A DNA stretch of 64,000 nucleotides. Origin: Holothuria scabra (lineage: Eukaryota > Echinodermata > Holothuroidea > Aspidochirotida > Holothuriidae). The stretch's first letter is position 1. Each line of letters starts with the position of its first letter. A program made the translations under genes and the position numbers. Shown here piece after piece: positions 12,817-24,990 of this stretch. The DNA lies in contig CM074187.1 of the NCBI GenBank assembly GCA_037179385.1, forward strand, positions 17,770,108-17,834,107. Reading direction: 5' to 3'. Below the pieces are notes generated by a model. That model searched no databases, had not been told where the DNA came from, and saw only the letters and a list, made by a program, of their open reading frames with translations.

Positions 12817-13168
12817 CGCTAATTCCCACCTTAGGGGGAAATTGTTATATCTGCGCGGACATAGGGCGAAAAAATAACAATGAACTACATAAGAAAAAGA
12901 ATTCGCCCTAGCGTCTAAAAATATAAACAAAGTTATTTCAATGGCCAGCCATTCGTTCGTGTTAACAGCTAGGTGTCCCTAAATTTGACAACTTTGAAGT
13001 AATTGTATCTACTTTGTAAATCTAGGAGGGCGCCCTTGTCCGTTTACGTATTCCTATAGAAAAAGTGTGTAGAAACGTTACGGCGAAACTTATATTTCGC
13101 CCCCAAAAAATTTTCCCCTTAAGGTCGACTTTTTAACAACAACTTTCCCCCTTAGTGCCGAATTAGTG
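12817..13168 (+). mobile_element. 352-bp TIR element inside (TA)n, copy A
   Basis: Ends are CGCTAATTCC..(TTAGGGGGAAA) on the left and the reverse complement of CACTAATTC..(TAAGGGGGAAA) on the right, an imperfect TIR of about 25 bases. (TA)n flanks both sides. A second copy of identical length lies at 27450-27801. No open frame was seen, so it is non-autonomous. Insertion into TA arrays fits a family with TA target preference; the superfamily is not assigned. Confidence 0.8.
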
Positions 13169-13189
13169 AAATATATATATATATATATA

Positions 13190-13251
13190 GTAGGTCGAAG
13201 TTGGAAGATCGAAGTTAGAATTCTAACTTCGATCTACCAACTTCGACCTAC
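13190..13251. repeat. 62-bp near-perfect palindrome bordering (TA)n
   Basis: Arms of 31 bases around a GAATTC centre differ at one pair. The outer edges are GTAGGTCGAAG and CTTCGACCTAC. The right arm recurs at about 19734-19763 and 20134-20161, each time directly before (TA)n. Confidence 0.85.
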
Positions 13252-13345
13252 TGATTATTCATCCCGCTTGGGAGTACCTTGGTAACAAGGAGAGAAAATT
13301 GATTCACGTGGGGTATTTATAGCCTGTTGTCGCTTCTGTGAATCA

Positions 13346-13425
13346 CGAGCTGTTCTAGCGTAGTGGACATAGACTCTGCCCGGAAAGCGGAGGATGGTGG
13401 GTTCGGTCCCCCGTGCGGCTCAATT
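13346..13425 (+). mobile_element. tRNA-derived SINE head
   Basis: A box-like TAGCGTAGTGG (13356-13366) and B box-like GGTTCGGTCCC (about 13400) are spaced as in a tRNA gene, followed by 'ccgtgcggctc'. The cloverleaf is incomplete, and the sequence runs on into a non-tRNA tail, so this is a SINE and not a working tRNA gene. Confidence 0.6.
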
Positions 13426-13533
13426 TTTCTCTCTGGTGTTTTTCTTCAACCGTTCCTCCTTTGATAAGAGTTTATACTCTATCTTGGATCGGTATAAAAT
13501 TCAGGATCGAATTTATTACTACAATACTTTCGA

Positions 13534-13754
<221 letters not shown>

Positions 13755-14039
13755 GGTTGCAATAGGCTTTACAACATAGCTTAACAGAACTATTTCGTAA
13801 GGGTTAATAATGTACATCCTCACTCCTCAGAAGCCTGAAGTAGAATGGTGTCAATATTGTTGAATACTTCGCGGCTTTTGGTTGGATCCGTTTTAAAGCA
13901 CGTGTTCAGCCTGTAAGAATAATTACCCAGTAGATGTTTGTTCCTCTGTCTTCAAGAGCTTGTTAGTTCGTTTCGTTTATTTACAGTGGCTAAGGAAGGT
14001 TTTAGTTCTTTTCTTCTAGACAGAGATTAGAAGTTTTCG
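13755..14039 (-). mobile_element. 3' end of degenerate Penelope-like element
   Basis: This is non-coding sequence downstream (minus sense) of the reverse transcriptase remnant, ending at the (GT)n/(TA)n array. It is repeated in inverted form at 12150-12515. Confidence 0.65.
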
Positions 14040-15450
14040 ATGATGTTTTTCAAGATGTATTCACTGAGTGCCGTTGCGTTTCTCTTGTTTTTGTGTTTGA
14101 AGCTAGACTTGTGGGCGGTGTACCTGGTTTTGAATGTGATCTCTGTTAGACCGGCAAATGTATGTTTCTTCGTTGTGGTTGTCGTCTCGTACGCATGTTA
14201 CAGTTGCTTGGTATACATAATATTGTTGGTGAGACAGTTGAATTCCAATGGGCACTCGCTTTGCTTTCTGCAATTGCAGTTTAGTTGCGTTGCTTGTTGT
14301 GCATCCTGTTTGGCCAGTATATATTTGTTGTGCGCTGATATAATTGAGTCTATGTTTGCCATGCAGCTGTAACCCAGTTTCACCGTGTTTCTGTTGAGTA
14401 GAGTATGTAGTTTGTGCCCAGGTGGGAAGCAGCTGTCCAAGAGGTTACAGAATTTCTTTCCAATGTTGGTGGTGACTATCACCTAACGGGGAGTTGAACC
14501 AGGTTATATTCCTGTACTTCTTCGTTTTGAGGCACACTTGGAATGACTGGTGTTAGGTGGTGGGTGCTGTTGGCTTTCATGTATGGCTTGTGTGTGTCTG
14601 TGCTGAGATAAGGGGTTAGGTCTAAAAAGTTCACTTTTTTGTTTGATTCGATTGATGTGCTGAATGTGTTTTCGTCGGAAGAGATGTCGGATGTCTCCTG
14701 TTGATGCTTTCTGCAATGTTCTTAATGATGAGTGGGAGTGGTTGCTCTGTTTATGCACATAGAGAGTGGTGTTGTTGGGTTTCATGTATGGCTTGTGTGT
14801 TCTTGTGCTTATATGGAAGGCTAGGTCTAAAAAGTTCACTATTTTTTTTGTTTGCTCCGATTTCTGTTCTTAGCTTGTTATTTGAGAATATCTTGCATTT
14901 TCTTTCTTTATTATTTCTGTTTGACTTGGTGCTGATTTGCAAAGAGCCAAACCGTCGTCCCTGTGTAGGCCGACATTCATGTTAACGTGCTGAAGTTGTG
15001 GTAGAAGGTACAATCCTATTAGTTCACATTTCCGCGCCGTCGAAACGGTCCATGGTGACATAGAATAAAGATTAGGTACCCTTGCATCATGGTGTTTCAA
15101 CGTTGAATAACATAGTTTTCTTTGTGTGGAAGATAATATGTCTTTCGAATGCTGGTATGTTTGTGTAGTTTGATGCAAAGTCCAAAGCTTCGTTGAGGAG
15201 GTCTGCAGTAATTTAGGGGCAAAACTCACAGATGTCGAAAGCAATAAACGATTGTTGGTGTTTGTAGTGCATTTCACTAAACCAGTCTATGACTTTCCTT
15301 GTGTTCTTGCATTGGTTGTGACCTGCAGATTGTTTGATTTTTGACTTTATTCTTTTAGTATTTGCTTGCTAATCTTCCCTAGTTCTGATTTTGATGGGTT
15401 GATTAGTCTGCATGTGGGTTTGCTGCTGAAGATCAATCTGCAGTTACAAC
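14040..15450 (-). pseudogene. Degenerate reverse transcriptase with GIY-YIG-like C-terminal domain
   Basis: Read on the minus strand across changing frames, family signatures appear in order. First comes KPTCRLINPSKSE near 15410 (RT fingers). Next is FDICEFCP at 15217-15240, where intact relatives have a Tyr in place of the second Cys (motif A Asp present). Then CELIGLYLL, followed by LHRDDGLAL at 14945-14968 (catalytic DD of motif C). After that come an NFLDL...KPNNTTLYVHKQSNH block, NRNTVKLGYSC, a CNCRKQSECPL...NCLT cysteine cluster and a HKSSF...KRNATALSEYI block. The last parts fit a GIY-YIG-like endonuclease tail. Several frameshifts and stops are present, and a segment of the SNH region is partly duplicated (the 'aggtctaaaaagttcac' unit at about 14610 and 14822). 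I assign it to Penelope-like elements from the tail and the nearby ribozymes; another RT class is possible. Confidence 0.75.
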
Positions 15451-15482
15451 CAATGGAAGGACATTAGTGTAGTCATAGGGTG

Positions 15483-15568
15483 CGTTCTCACGAACTCACT
15501 GTTGCATCGAGTTGCCCGGGTAACTCATTAAATAGCAAGTTCAACTCACCGTTTTTCTCGTGAGAACG
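15483..15568. repeat. Short inverted repeat CGTTCTCACGA / TCGTGAGAACG
   Basis: Eleven-base perfect arms at 15483-15493 and 15558-15568 with about 64 bases between. It could be a very short MITE. Nothing else is recognised from here to 16990. Confidence 0.5.
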
Positions 15569-15569
15569 G

Positions 15570-16990
15570 GGATAGAGTCAGGGCCAGGGTGGGTTGAGAT
15601 GAGCCTGCTGCATAGAGGCAAACCATCCAGAGTAAATTTACATTTGAACTTAGACGGTCAGGTGTTGACCGATTGATAAGTTCCTTACTTGTCAGTCTCG
15701 TGCAATGTATACATTGGAGTTGTCTAATCTACAAGCTATGCGTGTTCTAGTGTGTCCAAAGTAGCATTACTTTATTCTAGTCGTGTTCACAACATTTTCA
15801 AAGATTGGCAATAGGTTGAAGAAAGATTGAAGCTAAGCAGGGAAAAAGCAAACATCGAAAGAAATGTTCGGGAGTGGAGAAAAGTACTTTTGGAGCGAAA
15901 AGGCAACCCTCAACAGAAATAGATTATGCTAGGAGCTTATTTACTCGACAATGGTAGAGAGAATGGGGGATTTGCGGATACAAGCGTGGAGAGAATCAAA
16001 TCTAAAATAAAATGGACAACTTAAAAAGGGCGTACCTTAAGTACGAAGATCGTATTTCCAGTCAAGTTGTATTTCTTTTAGATGGCTTCTACAAGATTCA
16101 TGCCATTAGATCGTACCAACTAACTTCTTGGAAAAGGCCAAAATGTACCACATCATAATTACAAAATAACAACTCTTCTGACTTTTTTGTGCTTCACACA
16201 CCTGGGTAAGGAAGAACAATCCAAGCATTCCTAGTTTAGAAATCTTTATAACCCGAATTCTAACCGTAACCGTGGTTTTAAAACAAATTTAAAAATTTTG
16301 ACAAACTTGGGTTTTCCATTTCCGTCATACACATAGAGTTGATCAGTAAGAAACACTAGAATGCGGACTCTGAATACCAGCGGCCGATTTACGATTTTTT
16401 CTGGGGACGTCGATCAGTTCCACAGGACCAGCATGTGTGTAAGAGGTGTACAACCAAAGGCGGATCCAGCCTCTAGCTCATGTACGGCACGTTGAAAAGG
16501 GGCATTTTTAAATGGGCAGAAAATGTTTTATTCTGTCCGAAAGACGATCTAAGCGGAGTGCAACCCTAAGTTGGCACGGAAAGTATAGAAAATTTTGAAA
16601 ATCGCGACCCTCAGACAGAAGGAAATTGCATTTCCCAAGCTTGGAAGTAGAATCAAATCAATCATAAGTTTCAGCTTTTGTTTGCAAATATGTTCACTTC
16701 AGTAAAACATGAGCAGGACCTGTTTTGCCGAATACCAAATTAAGAACATGAGTGAGATCGGACTGTAGGCGTGAGAAGTGGAGTTAATGAAAACCTCATG
16801 AAATTGTCCTGCTATCCGCCCCCCCCCCCCCCATTGACCTCAGATATGACATTAAAAATACAAATACCAATAAAATTATGAAATATAACATTTAAGACTT
16901 CATTAACTAAATTTACAATCTTGTTTTACTATTGTAGACACATCGTCTGATAGTCTGGACTTGAATTAAATGAAGAACTTTTTATGGAAA
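15570..16990. other. Intergenic stretch, nothing recognised
   Basis: No reading frame with family resemblance, no tRNA boxes and no array was seen. A C-rich tract lies at about 16818-16832. Confidence 0.4.
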
Positions 16991-17169
16991 AGGGCTGTAG
17001 TCGAGTCCGGACTCGGAATCGTGATTTTAGAATTTGTTGGGATCGGCCAGAGCCTTGAATTTTTTCCATTGAGAAAGTACAAGGACTCGAGTCCAAGTCC
17101 GAACTCGAGTTCTTGAAAGTTGTAAATTACTCTTGACTCTGACTCTCCCCCACTCGACTACAGCACTGG
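16991..17169 (+). mobile_element. MITE with GTCGAGTCC-type TIRs, copy 1
   Basis: The left end GGCTGTAGTCGAGTCCGGAC and the right end CTCGACTACAGCACTGG are inverted copies. Internal GACTCG repeats follow. A sister copy lies at 35121-35291 with matching internal phrases ('ttgaaagttgtaaatt'). No clear target duplication was seen. Confidence 0.75.
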
Positions 17170-17629
17170 TAAGTAAACCAGTGCTGATATTTTGGGAGAT
17201 AACTTTTAGGATTTGAGTTACAAATTTGGTAAAAAAGGTGCTACCATTTTGTGAGTAAACACTTCTATAATTTAAAAGAAATGAAAAATAAAAAAGTAAA
17301 AAGAAGAGGTTTAAGCCTTGGTTCTAAAAAATAAAAATTTGGGAAATTTGCTATCTAATGATCAAGCAGGGAGTTGCAATAGTCGGCTTTTGTTTCATAA
17401 AATTCTGAACTCCCTCCAACACAAGCCCAATACTTGCAAATATGTGCAAAACAGACAAATTTTTGACGAGATTTGGTCACTGCAAATTGCAATCCCTACT
17501 GCAAGTGGAAGGTCTCGAAAACTTTTCTTTCCTGGCTCAGGGTGGAAATAAATAATGTCGCAAATGTGCCAAATTTTCCTTCATAAAATTCCAAGTTTTC
17601 TCCAATATAGGGTAATGTCTTAATTTTTG

Positions 17630-18115
17630 AATATTTGTCTCGAAAGGGCGAAGTCGCTATGCAATCTCGAGTTTGCTCATAGGAAGGGCGGATTCTTCAA
17701 TAGTACCCAACCTTTTGAAATCTATTTACAGGAAAGCAGAGTCCAAAAGTTTGTGCACAAGCAACTCCAAGCTTTAAAATATTTGTTTTAAAAAGACCAA
17801 ACTTTCGGAGAGATTTGCAAATTGCGAGTGTCTATCGTTCACATTGTAAGAATCGAAACGTTTAGGTCCTTGCACCCCCACGGAAAACGGTTTGGAGGAG
17901 AAAACGTTGGATATACCACTGTCAAACTGTGATTAGTATGAATGCATAAAAATGTTATACGAAACAGGTTTCTTTCAACCTCATTTCTTAGTCCTCTGCA
18001 ACGCTTTGCCCGAAATGGTAGAATATTCAGTTCGGGCAAATGTTCCAAAATGTTCTGGGATGCATTCAAATGCTAGATACCACGGATAGGAGAAAGAATG
18101 TACCGGTGGATGGAG
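17630..18115 (+). repeat. Old dispersed repeat ('tttgcccgaaatg' family)
   Basis: Phrases here recur elsewhere: 'gcaacgctttgcccgaaatgg...tctgggat' is matched at about 32020-32075, and 'aggaagggcggattcttc' at about 61540. It is a diverged multi-copy family of unknown class. Confidence 0.6.
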
Positions 18116-18311
18116 AGCCTTAATTGAAGCTACCCGGAAAATGGTAATGGTGCATTTTATCTGGTACGGTAATTATTTTGTCATTTTTCAATTTGCTTTC
18201 ATGTACTGAAGAAACTTGCCCAAAAAATTAAAAAAAAAAACTCAATACAAACCCTTAAAAAAAAAAACTCAACTGATCAGATTCCCAGGCATGGGAAATG
18301 CCATTTGTGCC

Positions 18312-18550
18312 GAGTGTGTGGTCTAGTTGGTAAAGCATCCGTCCCTCATACGTAGGGTCCAAGGTTTGACTCCCAGTCTGGATACACAAAAATTGAAAAC
18401 TAGTACTGCTGTTGTCTATGATTTTCTGCACAGACAATGGAGTTGGACAACATTCCACTGCCCCACAACTGAAAAGGGGCCCTTTGCGCCCCTAGATCTA
18501 TTAATCCAGAAGGTTATAAGAAATTGGGGCGTAAAATCCAGTCAATTCTA
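18312..18550 (+). mobile_element. tRNA-derived SINE
   Basis: A box-like TGGTCTAGTTGG (18319-18330) and B box GGTTTGACTCC (18363-18373) are correctly spaced, followed by CCAGTCTGGATACACAAA and a unique tail with 'gacaatggagttggacaac'. The acceptor stem does not pair well, so it is not a functional tRNA gene. Confidence 0.7.
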
Positions 18551-19332
18551 ATCTAACCCATCTTCAAAACATTCTAAGGAGGGATTAACAGGTTGAAAAT
18601 TGTTTAAGCCACTCTCCACGCATGCGTCATGAGTCCTCTAGGGAACTGTTTGTACAAAGTGTGCATTTTCATTCATGTTTCGTGTCCAGTAAACTAAGGA
18701 CGGATAGATATTTATTGCACACAAGACATCGAAAACCTTGAATTGTGGGGAGGGCCGGTCTTCATTGAAAAAATGTTAGTTTTATCGGTTGGACCAGTTG
18801 AGTTTGTACCAATAAGTTTTGACATGTTGGAGGGCTACTTATTCGAAGGATTTTATTCAAACGTGCATTGGAATCCAAGATGTAGTCAACAAGATTCGTC
18901 GAGTTAACTATCTGACCATAAACATCATATCCTCATACTAATGAATAGCAGATTTTTCGCTTTTCTCCCAAATTCGGATCTTTTTTTTCCCCCCCAAAAA
19001 AACACATTATCAGGACGTGGTTGCACAAGTGGTAAATTAACTAGGTTATACGAACTTCATATTCCCCATGAATAGGTCATCATCACTGAGGCTTAGCAGA
19101 ACATCGGAGTGCGTAGTGGAAAGGGGCCATGACCCAAGTAAAACCACCAATTCGGGGGAAATCACCTGTACTAATCTGACCGAGTCACATGAACCATAAA
19201 GACCCAGTAGAAACACGATGGGTTACAAGAAACAGGCGCCGCAGTGTCGATGTCAGTCTTTTGGAAAGCTGTACTTAAACGCACTTTTATCATGACATTG
19301 CTATTTTAGGCTAGCACTCACTGAAAAGTGAA

Positions 19333-20339
<1,007 letters not shown>

Positions 20340-20446
20340 AAAGAAGCTTTCTTCCACTTACAACTGTGTGAGTGCTCGATACTGAAAGCAGAGCTAGTGC
20401 ACACATAAAAGCACACAATACAATTGAAGTCTTTTTGTTACTCTGA

Positions 20447-20484
20447 GTTTCACACACGCACCTTTACTGTACGGTGATCATCAG
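20447..20484 (-). other. Possible decayed hammerhead motif
   Basis: On the minus strand CTGATGA (20478-20484) is followed by TCACC...GGTG, which can pair, and GAAAC (20447-20451). About eight GT-rich bases separate the stem from GAAAC, which would break the core. The position, just past the retroelement tail, is where a ribozyme is expected. Confidence 0.3.
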
Positions 20485-20639
20485 ACAACAACCCTACAGC
20501 CAACGTTGTACACGGTTCAACACTACAAAGCTATCATGTTGTTTCGTACGGTCAGGTGGGTTTCCTTTGTGCAAGTTGCCGTGGCGACACGTGGAGACTA
20601 GCTCAGTTCTTTTCAGTTCAGTTGTTTTCACTGCTGCGG

Positions 20640-21060
20640 ATTATTGCTTGTTTCTCCTCGATGCATAGATTGCAGAGTCCGGATTGACGTTTGATCGCGT
20701 TCGATTTTCGTAGTATTCCCCAACTGATTGAATAGTTCTTATTTTTTGCCTTTATCTCCAAGATGTGCTTGGACAGCTCTGTGTCGTTTTTATAGCGGTC
20801 GTGTCTGAATGATTTCGTATGGTTATTGTACCTGTTTTCGAATTAGCCGCTTGAAAGGCCTATGTATGATGCTTCAGTGCTGTCTGATATAACTGTGGAC
20901 TTGTAAATTACGTCACTGGTGAGACAACTCCCACGGAGGGGGCAATTCAGGGGTTGTCTGCAATTGAATGTTTTTTGCAAGGGTTCCTGGGTGTTATTTG
21001 ATGACCTCAAAGTTGTAGGATTTAATGATTTAACAAATCATTAAATCCCACCAAAAATTT
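20640..21060 (-). pseudogene. GIY-YIG-like tail of a second Penelope-like element
   Basis: Minus-strand reading gives FNCRQPLNCPLRGSCLTSDV, then IYKSTV, then SYIGLSSG, a stop codon (TAA), then FENRYNNHTKSFRHDRYKN, DTELSKHILEIK and SISWGILRKS, ending near a CNLCIEEK motif. This matches the cysteine cluster plus SYIGL...HTKSF pattern of the tail at 14040-14480 but from a different, better kept copy. The in-frame TAA in the endonuclease-like part and loss of upstream RT sequence mark it as broken. Upstream to 21250 only faint remains were seen. Confidence 0.7.
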
Positions 21061-21838
21061 TGTAGTTCCCCCTTTGTATTTCTACATGAGTATTTTATCG
21101 TCTTTTCTTGTTTTGTATGTTATTGTAGTTACTGTCTTGTCCGCCTTTAATATTGATTTTTAGCCCTATTCTGACTTTTTAGCCCTTTGTTTCCATTTGT
21201 TTGGGCTATTTCACTAGGATTAACTTCCTTTAAAAATGTTTAATCCTTTTATTGTTTGAATATTTTCTTCTAGAATAGAGGTGGTGTAGGGGTGGTGTTG
21301 TTTGGTTGTAGATCATGAGTCTTGTAAACCTCGTCTTTTTACATGCTCTGTCCGACTGGATTTACCAATTAAATTGTTTTTTCTTCTTTACGATGAATTT
21401 TATACAAATTAGTGAGATGTGTGTTATACAACTAAAAAAAAAGAGAAATTGCAGAGATCCTGAAAAGCAAGTGTATGAATCTTGGAGCAAAGATTTTCAA
21501 TTTCCCTCTTTAAATGTCTCGTACGTCGAAAAAAGGTCTTCATAGATCCGGCTTGAAAAATACATTGATTGAGATAGAGAATTTAGAAACCGTTTTTTTT
21601 TACAAGAAGAAATTCTGAAGATAAGTGGTAAAAAGCGCCTTAAAGGTGCCTACTAGAAATTTAACTTGCATCACGTAGAACTTTGTGTTCATGGTGTACA
21701 GAAAAACATAGAGAAATTGATGTGAGTCAGTCAATTATTACCCCAATTTATACCCCAGTCCATTTTTATTCACCCCGTGTTAGGGAAGAAAATAAAAAAA
21801 AAAACCCTCACTGTACTTCTTATCGTCTGCTTTACTAG

Positions 21839-22024
21839 GGAATACCGTACGCTGAACCACCACAGAGATTTCGTGCTGCTGAATCAAAGAAGAAGTGGGA
21901 TGGGGTATTAAACGCTACATCATTTACAAACTCCTGTTCCCAGTTTGAAATAATCCCAACTTTGGAAGTCTATACTTTTGACGAAGATTGTCTTTACTTA
22001 AATGTCTTTGCACCAAGTGACGTA
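21839..22024 (+). CDS. Cholinesterase-like esterase, exon with GIPYAEPP and EDCLYLN
   Basis: This 62-codon exon lies between an AG at 21837-21838 and a GTAAGT donor at 22025, phase 0 to 0. It starts with GIPYAEPPQRFR, the conserved core of type-B carboxylesterases and cholinesterases, and contains WDGVLNAT and EDCLYLNVFAP. The cysteines in NSCSQ and EDCL would form the first family disulfide loop. That loop is short (18 residues between the cysteines) and contains no Trp, so the choline-binding Trp of true acetylcholinesterases (Trp84 in Torpedo) is absent. The usual G-x-L between PP and RF is also missing. The upstream exon(s) with signal peptide and first strands were not found. Confidence 0.93.
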
Positions 22025-23169
22025 GTAAGTATCCCATACTGTGACTGTATTAATGACATAGGCCTAAATAAAGTTGAGGTCGCACTTCAAGGAATTTGGA
22101 TTTGATTCCGATCCGATTTTTACAAGTTTTTATTTCAATTTTCCCAAACTCGAATCAGATAGAGCCAGAAATTTTCCAACCAGTGTAATGATATGATGTG
22201 CATCAGAAGTCTATGACAATATAATGCTGTCTGAATTTTTCATTTTACCCAAAGAATGCTAAACATTTTTACCCAATACTTTTCCCACAAAGCTTCACCA
22301 AACAGTGCTTGCATATCCATTTAAGACATTTTACCTAGAGATCGTAGCGAAGTTAGCTATGAGCTATACCGATTGCCCTTCAAGAATTGATTGGGAGCCA
22401 GTTATTTTTCTTTAAACGTGCTAAAACGCCTGATAAGTCGTCTGCTAGATGTCGAAGAGCAGATCGGGATTTTTTTCATTGTCTTAATATTGCCCACCGC
22501 TTAAGGAAGGAAATGTACTTGACGATTTGGACGCGTTTGGACGCGGATTTCAACTAACTTGTCTTGTTCTCTGTATTTTAGTCTATTTTGGCGTGCCTTT
22601 TACAACATACACAATAATATTATTATATTATATATTATATTTATATTATGAGTTTTTCTGTGTTTTTCTAAAAAAGGCAGTTCCGGTGTAAAAATTTACC
22701 CATCGTCCTTCCCAGTGTCTGGATTTATTTTGTTACCTTGTAGACCTGCCTAGCAGATAATTCCTTTTGCGACACTTAGTCCAATTTTGCATTAAGGAAA
22801 TGGCTTCCATGAGTTCTTAATGGTTCTTAAGGGTTCTCGAAAAGTTTTTTTTTTTTATGCACAGGGAAGTTTTACAATTACTTTTGAGATATGTCCAACA
22901 CCCCACTTATAACCAAAGTGAACCCTCTGAGCGCAAAGGGTTTTCCCAAAAGGTACCATTTCGAAACCCTTAGAGCTCAAAGGGTTATACAACAAAGGGA
23001 GTTTTTAGCCTGGTGGTTATAACTGATAAGGAGGTACACCAGTTGAAACCGTTTGTTGGATAACTGGTTGAAAAAAGAGTTGTCTAAGAACTCGAGCATT
23101 AAAATTGCACGGTGGTTCTCAATCTCTTAAGACTGCCGCTTCTTCAACAATCTGAATGAATGGATGAAC

Positions 23170-23235
23170 GAATAAACGCCCGGAATAAATGAATAAATAA
23201 ATAAATCAATGAATAAATAAAAGATAAAAGAATAT
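23170..23235 (+). repeat. Simple repeat (AATAAATGAATA-like)
   Basis: A run of imperfect AATA/AATG tetramers in the esterase intron. Confidence 0.7.
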
Positions 23236-23521
23236 ATGACTGATAAATGAATTTATTGATGATGGGTCCAGTATATCACCATGGAACTAATCGATAAATA
23301 AATAAGCTTTTCAATTTCAGCTTTTGAAATTGATGGTATTAAGACATGACAAGTTACGAAAGGGGACGTTTCACATTCAGCTGAATTGACAGCCAAGGGT
23401 AATTCAAACATTGAAGATGTTACTTGAAGTATGGCGCTGTTACGAATATAGCTCCATTCGTATTAGCTCCATCCTTTAGGTAACAATTTTGTGTTCAAAC
23501 AAATCTCCAAATCTTACGTAG

Positions 23522-23599
23522 GGGACCAAGCATCTACAGGCAACTTCGGTCTACTAGACCAGGCAGAGGCTCTTCGATGGGTTCAGCGCAACATTGGAG
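23522..23599 (+). CDS. Cholinesterase-like esterase, exon [14 protein letters not shown]
   Basis: The 78-base exon sits between AG at 23520-23521 and the donor G|GTATGA. After two bases that finish a codon it encodes [13 protein letters not shown] and [11 protein letters not shown], matching the family segment GN-x-G-L-x-DQ...AL-x-WVQ-x-NI. It starts in phase 1, but the exon before it (ending at 22024) ends in phase 0. An exon of length 3n+1 is therefore needed between them, and that is where the HGG oxyanion-hole motif and NYRLG strand should be. None was seen in 22025-23521. Confidence 0.9.
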
Positions 23600-23809
23600 G
23601 TATGAAAAACATAGCGTTACTACATGTAATTTAAATTTGAAAATATTTTGATTGTAGTTATTCTTTGTGTAGATATGCAACTTTTAACTCTTATCAAATT
23701 GCTCTTCATTAATTGAGTATACCACTACATAGGAACTTTTCTTTACTCTGTCGGGCAGAATAACCTTTCACTTATCATATTTAATCAGGGAGCTAGAAGT
23801 TCCAGCTGA

Positions 23810-24010
23810 CTGGTTTAATCAAGGTCGGTGGAGATCGGGGTTTGAGTCCTGATCGGGTAATGACGAAGACTTCAAATTAGAACCTACTGACACTAAGTTT
23901 TGTGCCCAACATAAGCCATGGGGTAGGGAAAACAAGCCACAAGTGGAAAACGCGCTGGTTTGTCCTACCTGTGTAGCAGTCTCTACGGCGTATTCCTCTC
24001 TAAGTAGTAT
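23810..24010 (+). mobile_element. SINE copy sharing a tail with the one at 48190
   Basis: A B box-like GGTTTGAGTCC (23839-23849) is followed by tail phrases cataagcc...gtagggaaaa(c/t)aagccac that recur at 48330-48360. The A box is not clear, so the head is truncated or diverged. It lies in an esterase intron. Confidence 0.65.
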
Positions 24011-24464
24011 ACTTGATTTTGGAACCAGAGGAACTGAGAAAATAGGGTTCGCTCCACCGGGTATGGCGAGCTCCATTTCATTCAATTTGTTAGAGGCTTC
24101 GCCGTTACCTCCACCGAACCAACTAATTTCCTGGTTAAAGAATTAGTATTTTGATGAAAAAATTAAACATAACCACCACTTTAAAGACAAATGCTGAAAA
24201 GCTTGGAATGACTGAAGCAGAGAAAGACGTCTTGTTGTTGTCATTGCAGTTCTAGCAACCATATAATTGTTTTCTAATTACAACATTTATCATTATATAC
24301 ATACGACCGTTCAGACTAAAATGTTTAATTACTGTGTGTCACCGTAATACCAATTGGTGGCTCGTTTTGACCATGGAAAAGAAAAGTTACTTTGGTATAT
24401 CTCAGTCTGCAGAAGGATAATTGCTTAGCTTTTAAAATGCATTACTGTATATTTCAAAGTTAAA

Positions 24465-24990
24465 AGTGTACCTCAAGTCAAAAATTACAAAATAAATATT
24501 AAAGCCAATGACAAATGAATTCTAACAGCCCAATGCTCTCTTCATAGGACATTCCTGAGCTAAGATATAACATTTTGTAGTTTATACCCTAAAACTGCCA
24601 TACTACTCAAATCACAATCTTTGCATTTCGTCGTTTTTCTGAAAAACAGTGCACCTAGCATCAATGTGTAATGGCACTCTTACTCTTATGGGGTGATTTA
24701 TGGGAATTAATGGAGCTCTATCTGTGCAACATGCTTTTCTAACAAACAGGAAGTGTGCAAGGTCATTAAAGCATTTTTTAATTCTAAAGGGAAACAAAGC
24801 AGGTCATTTAAGTCGTTCAACAAGAAGGCCACAAATTGTTTAGCAATGGACCAATTTGTTTAAGCGAATAAACTTCAGCATTTTACACCTCTGCTCGGGA
24901 CTCTCCTATAAAGATAAGAACTGGACTGTTAGAAAGCATTTTCCATGCTCTTTAAAATATAACTATTTGACTTTGTTTTCATGTGTGGCA
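24465..24990 (+). repeat. Diverged repeat with AGTGTACCTCAAGTC end, copy 1
   Basis: It starts with agtgtacctcaagtc, runs through 'aacttcagcattttacacctc' and 'acatgctctttaa'-like phrases and fades near 'gtggcacattt'. The same order of phrases occurs at 41231-41644, where both ends are inverted copies, suggesting a DNA transposon family. Confidence 0.6.

Noticed and set aside
21315..21545. Open frame with a hydrophobic start just upstream of the esterase exon
   Set aside because: It has no resemblance to the esterase N-terminal strands and no donor in the needed phase. It lies in retroelement-derived sequence.
23092..23130. A CAC-GGT-GGT (HGG) triplet in the interval expected to hold the oxyanion-hole exon
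   Set aside because: The frame closes soon after and no surrounding residues match the family (no F after HGG, no NYRLG).
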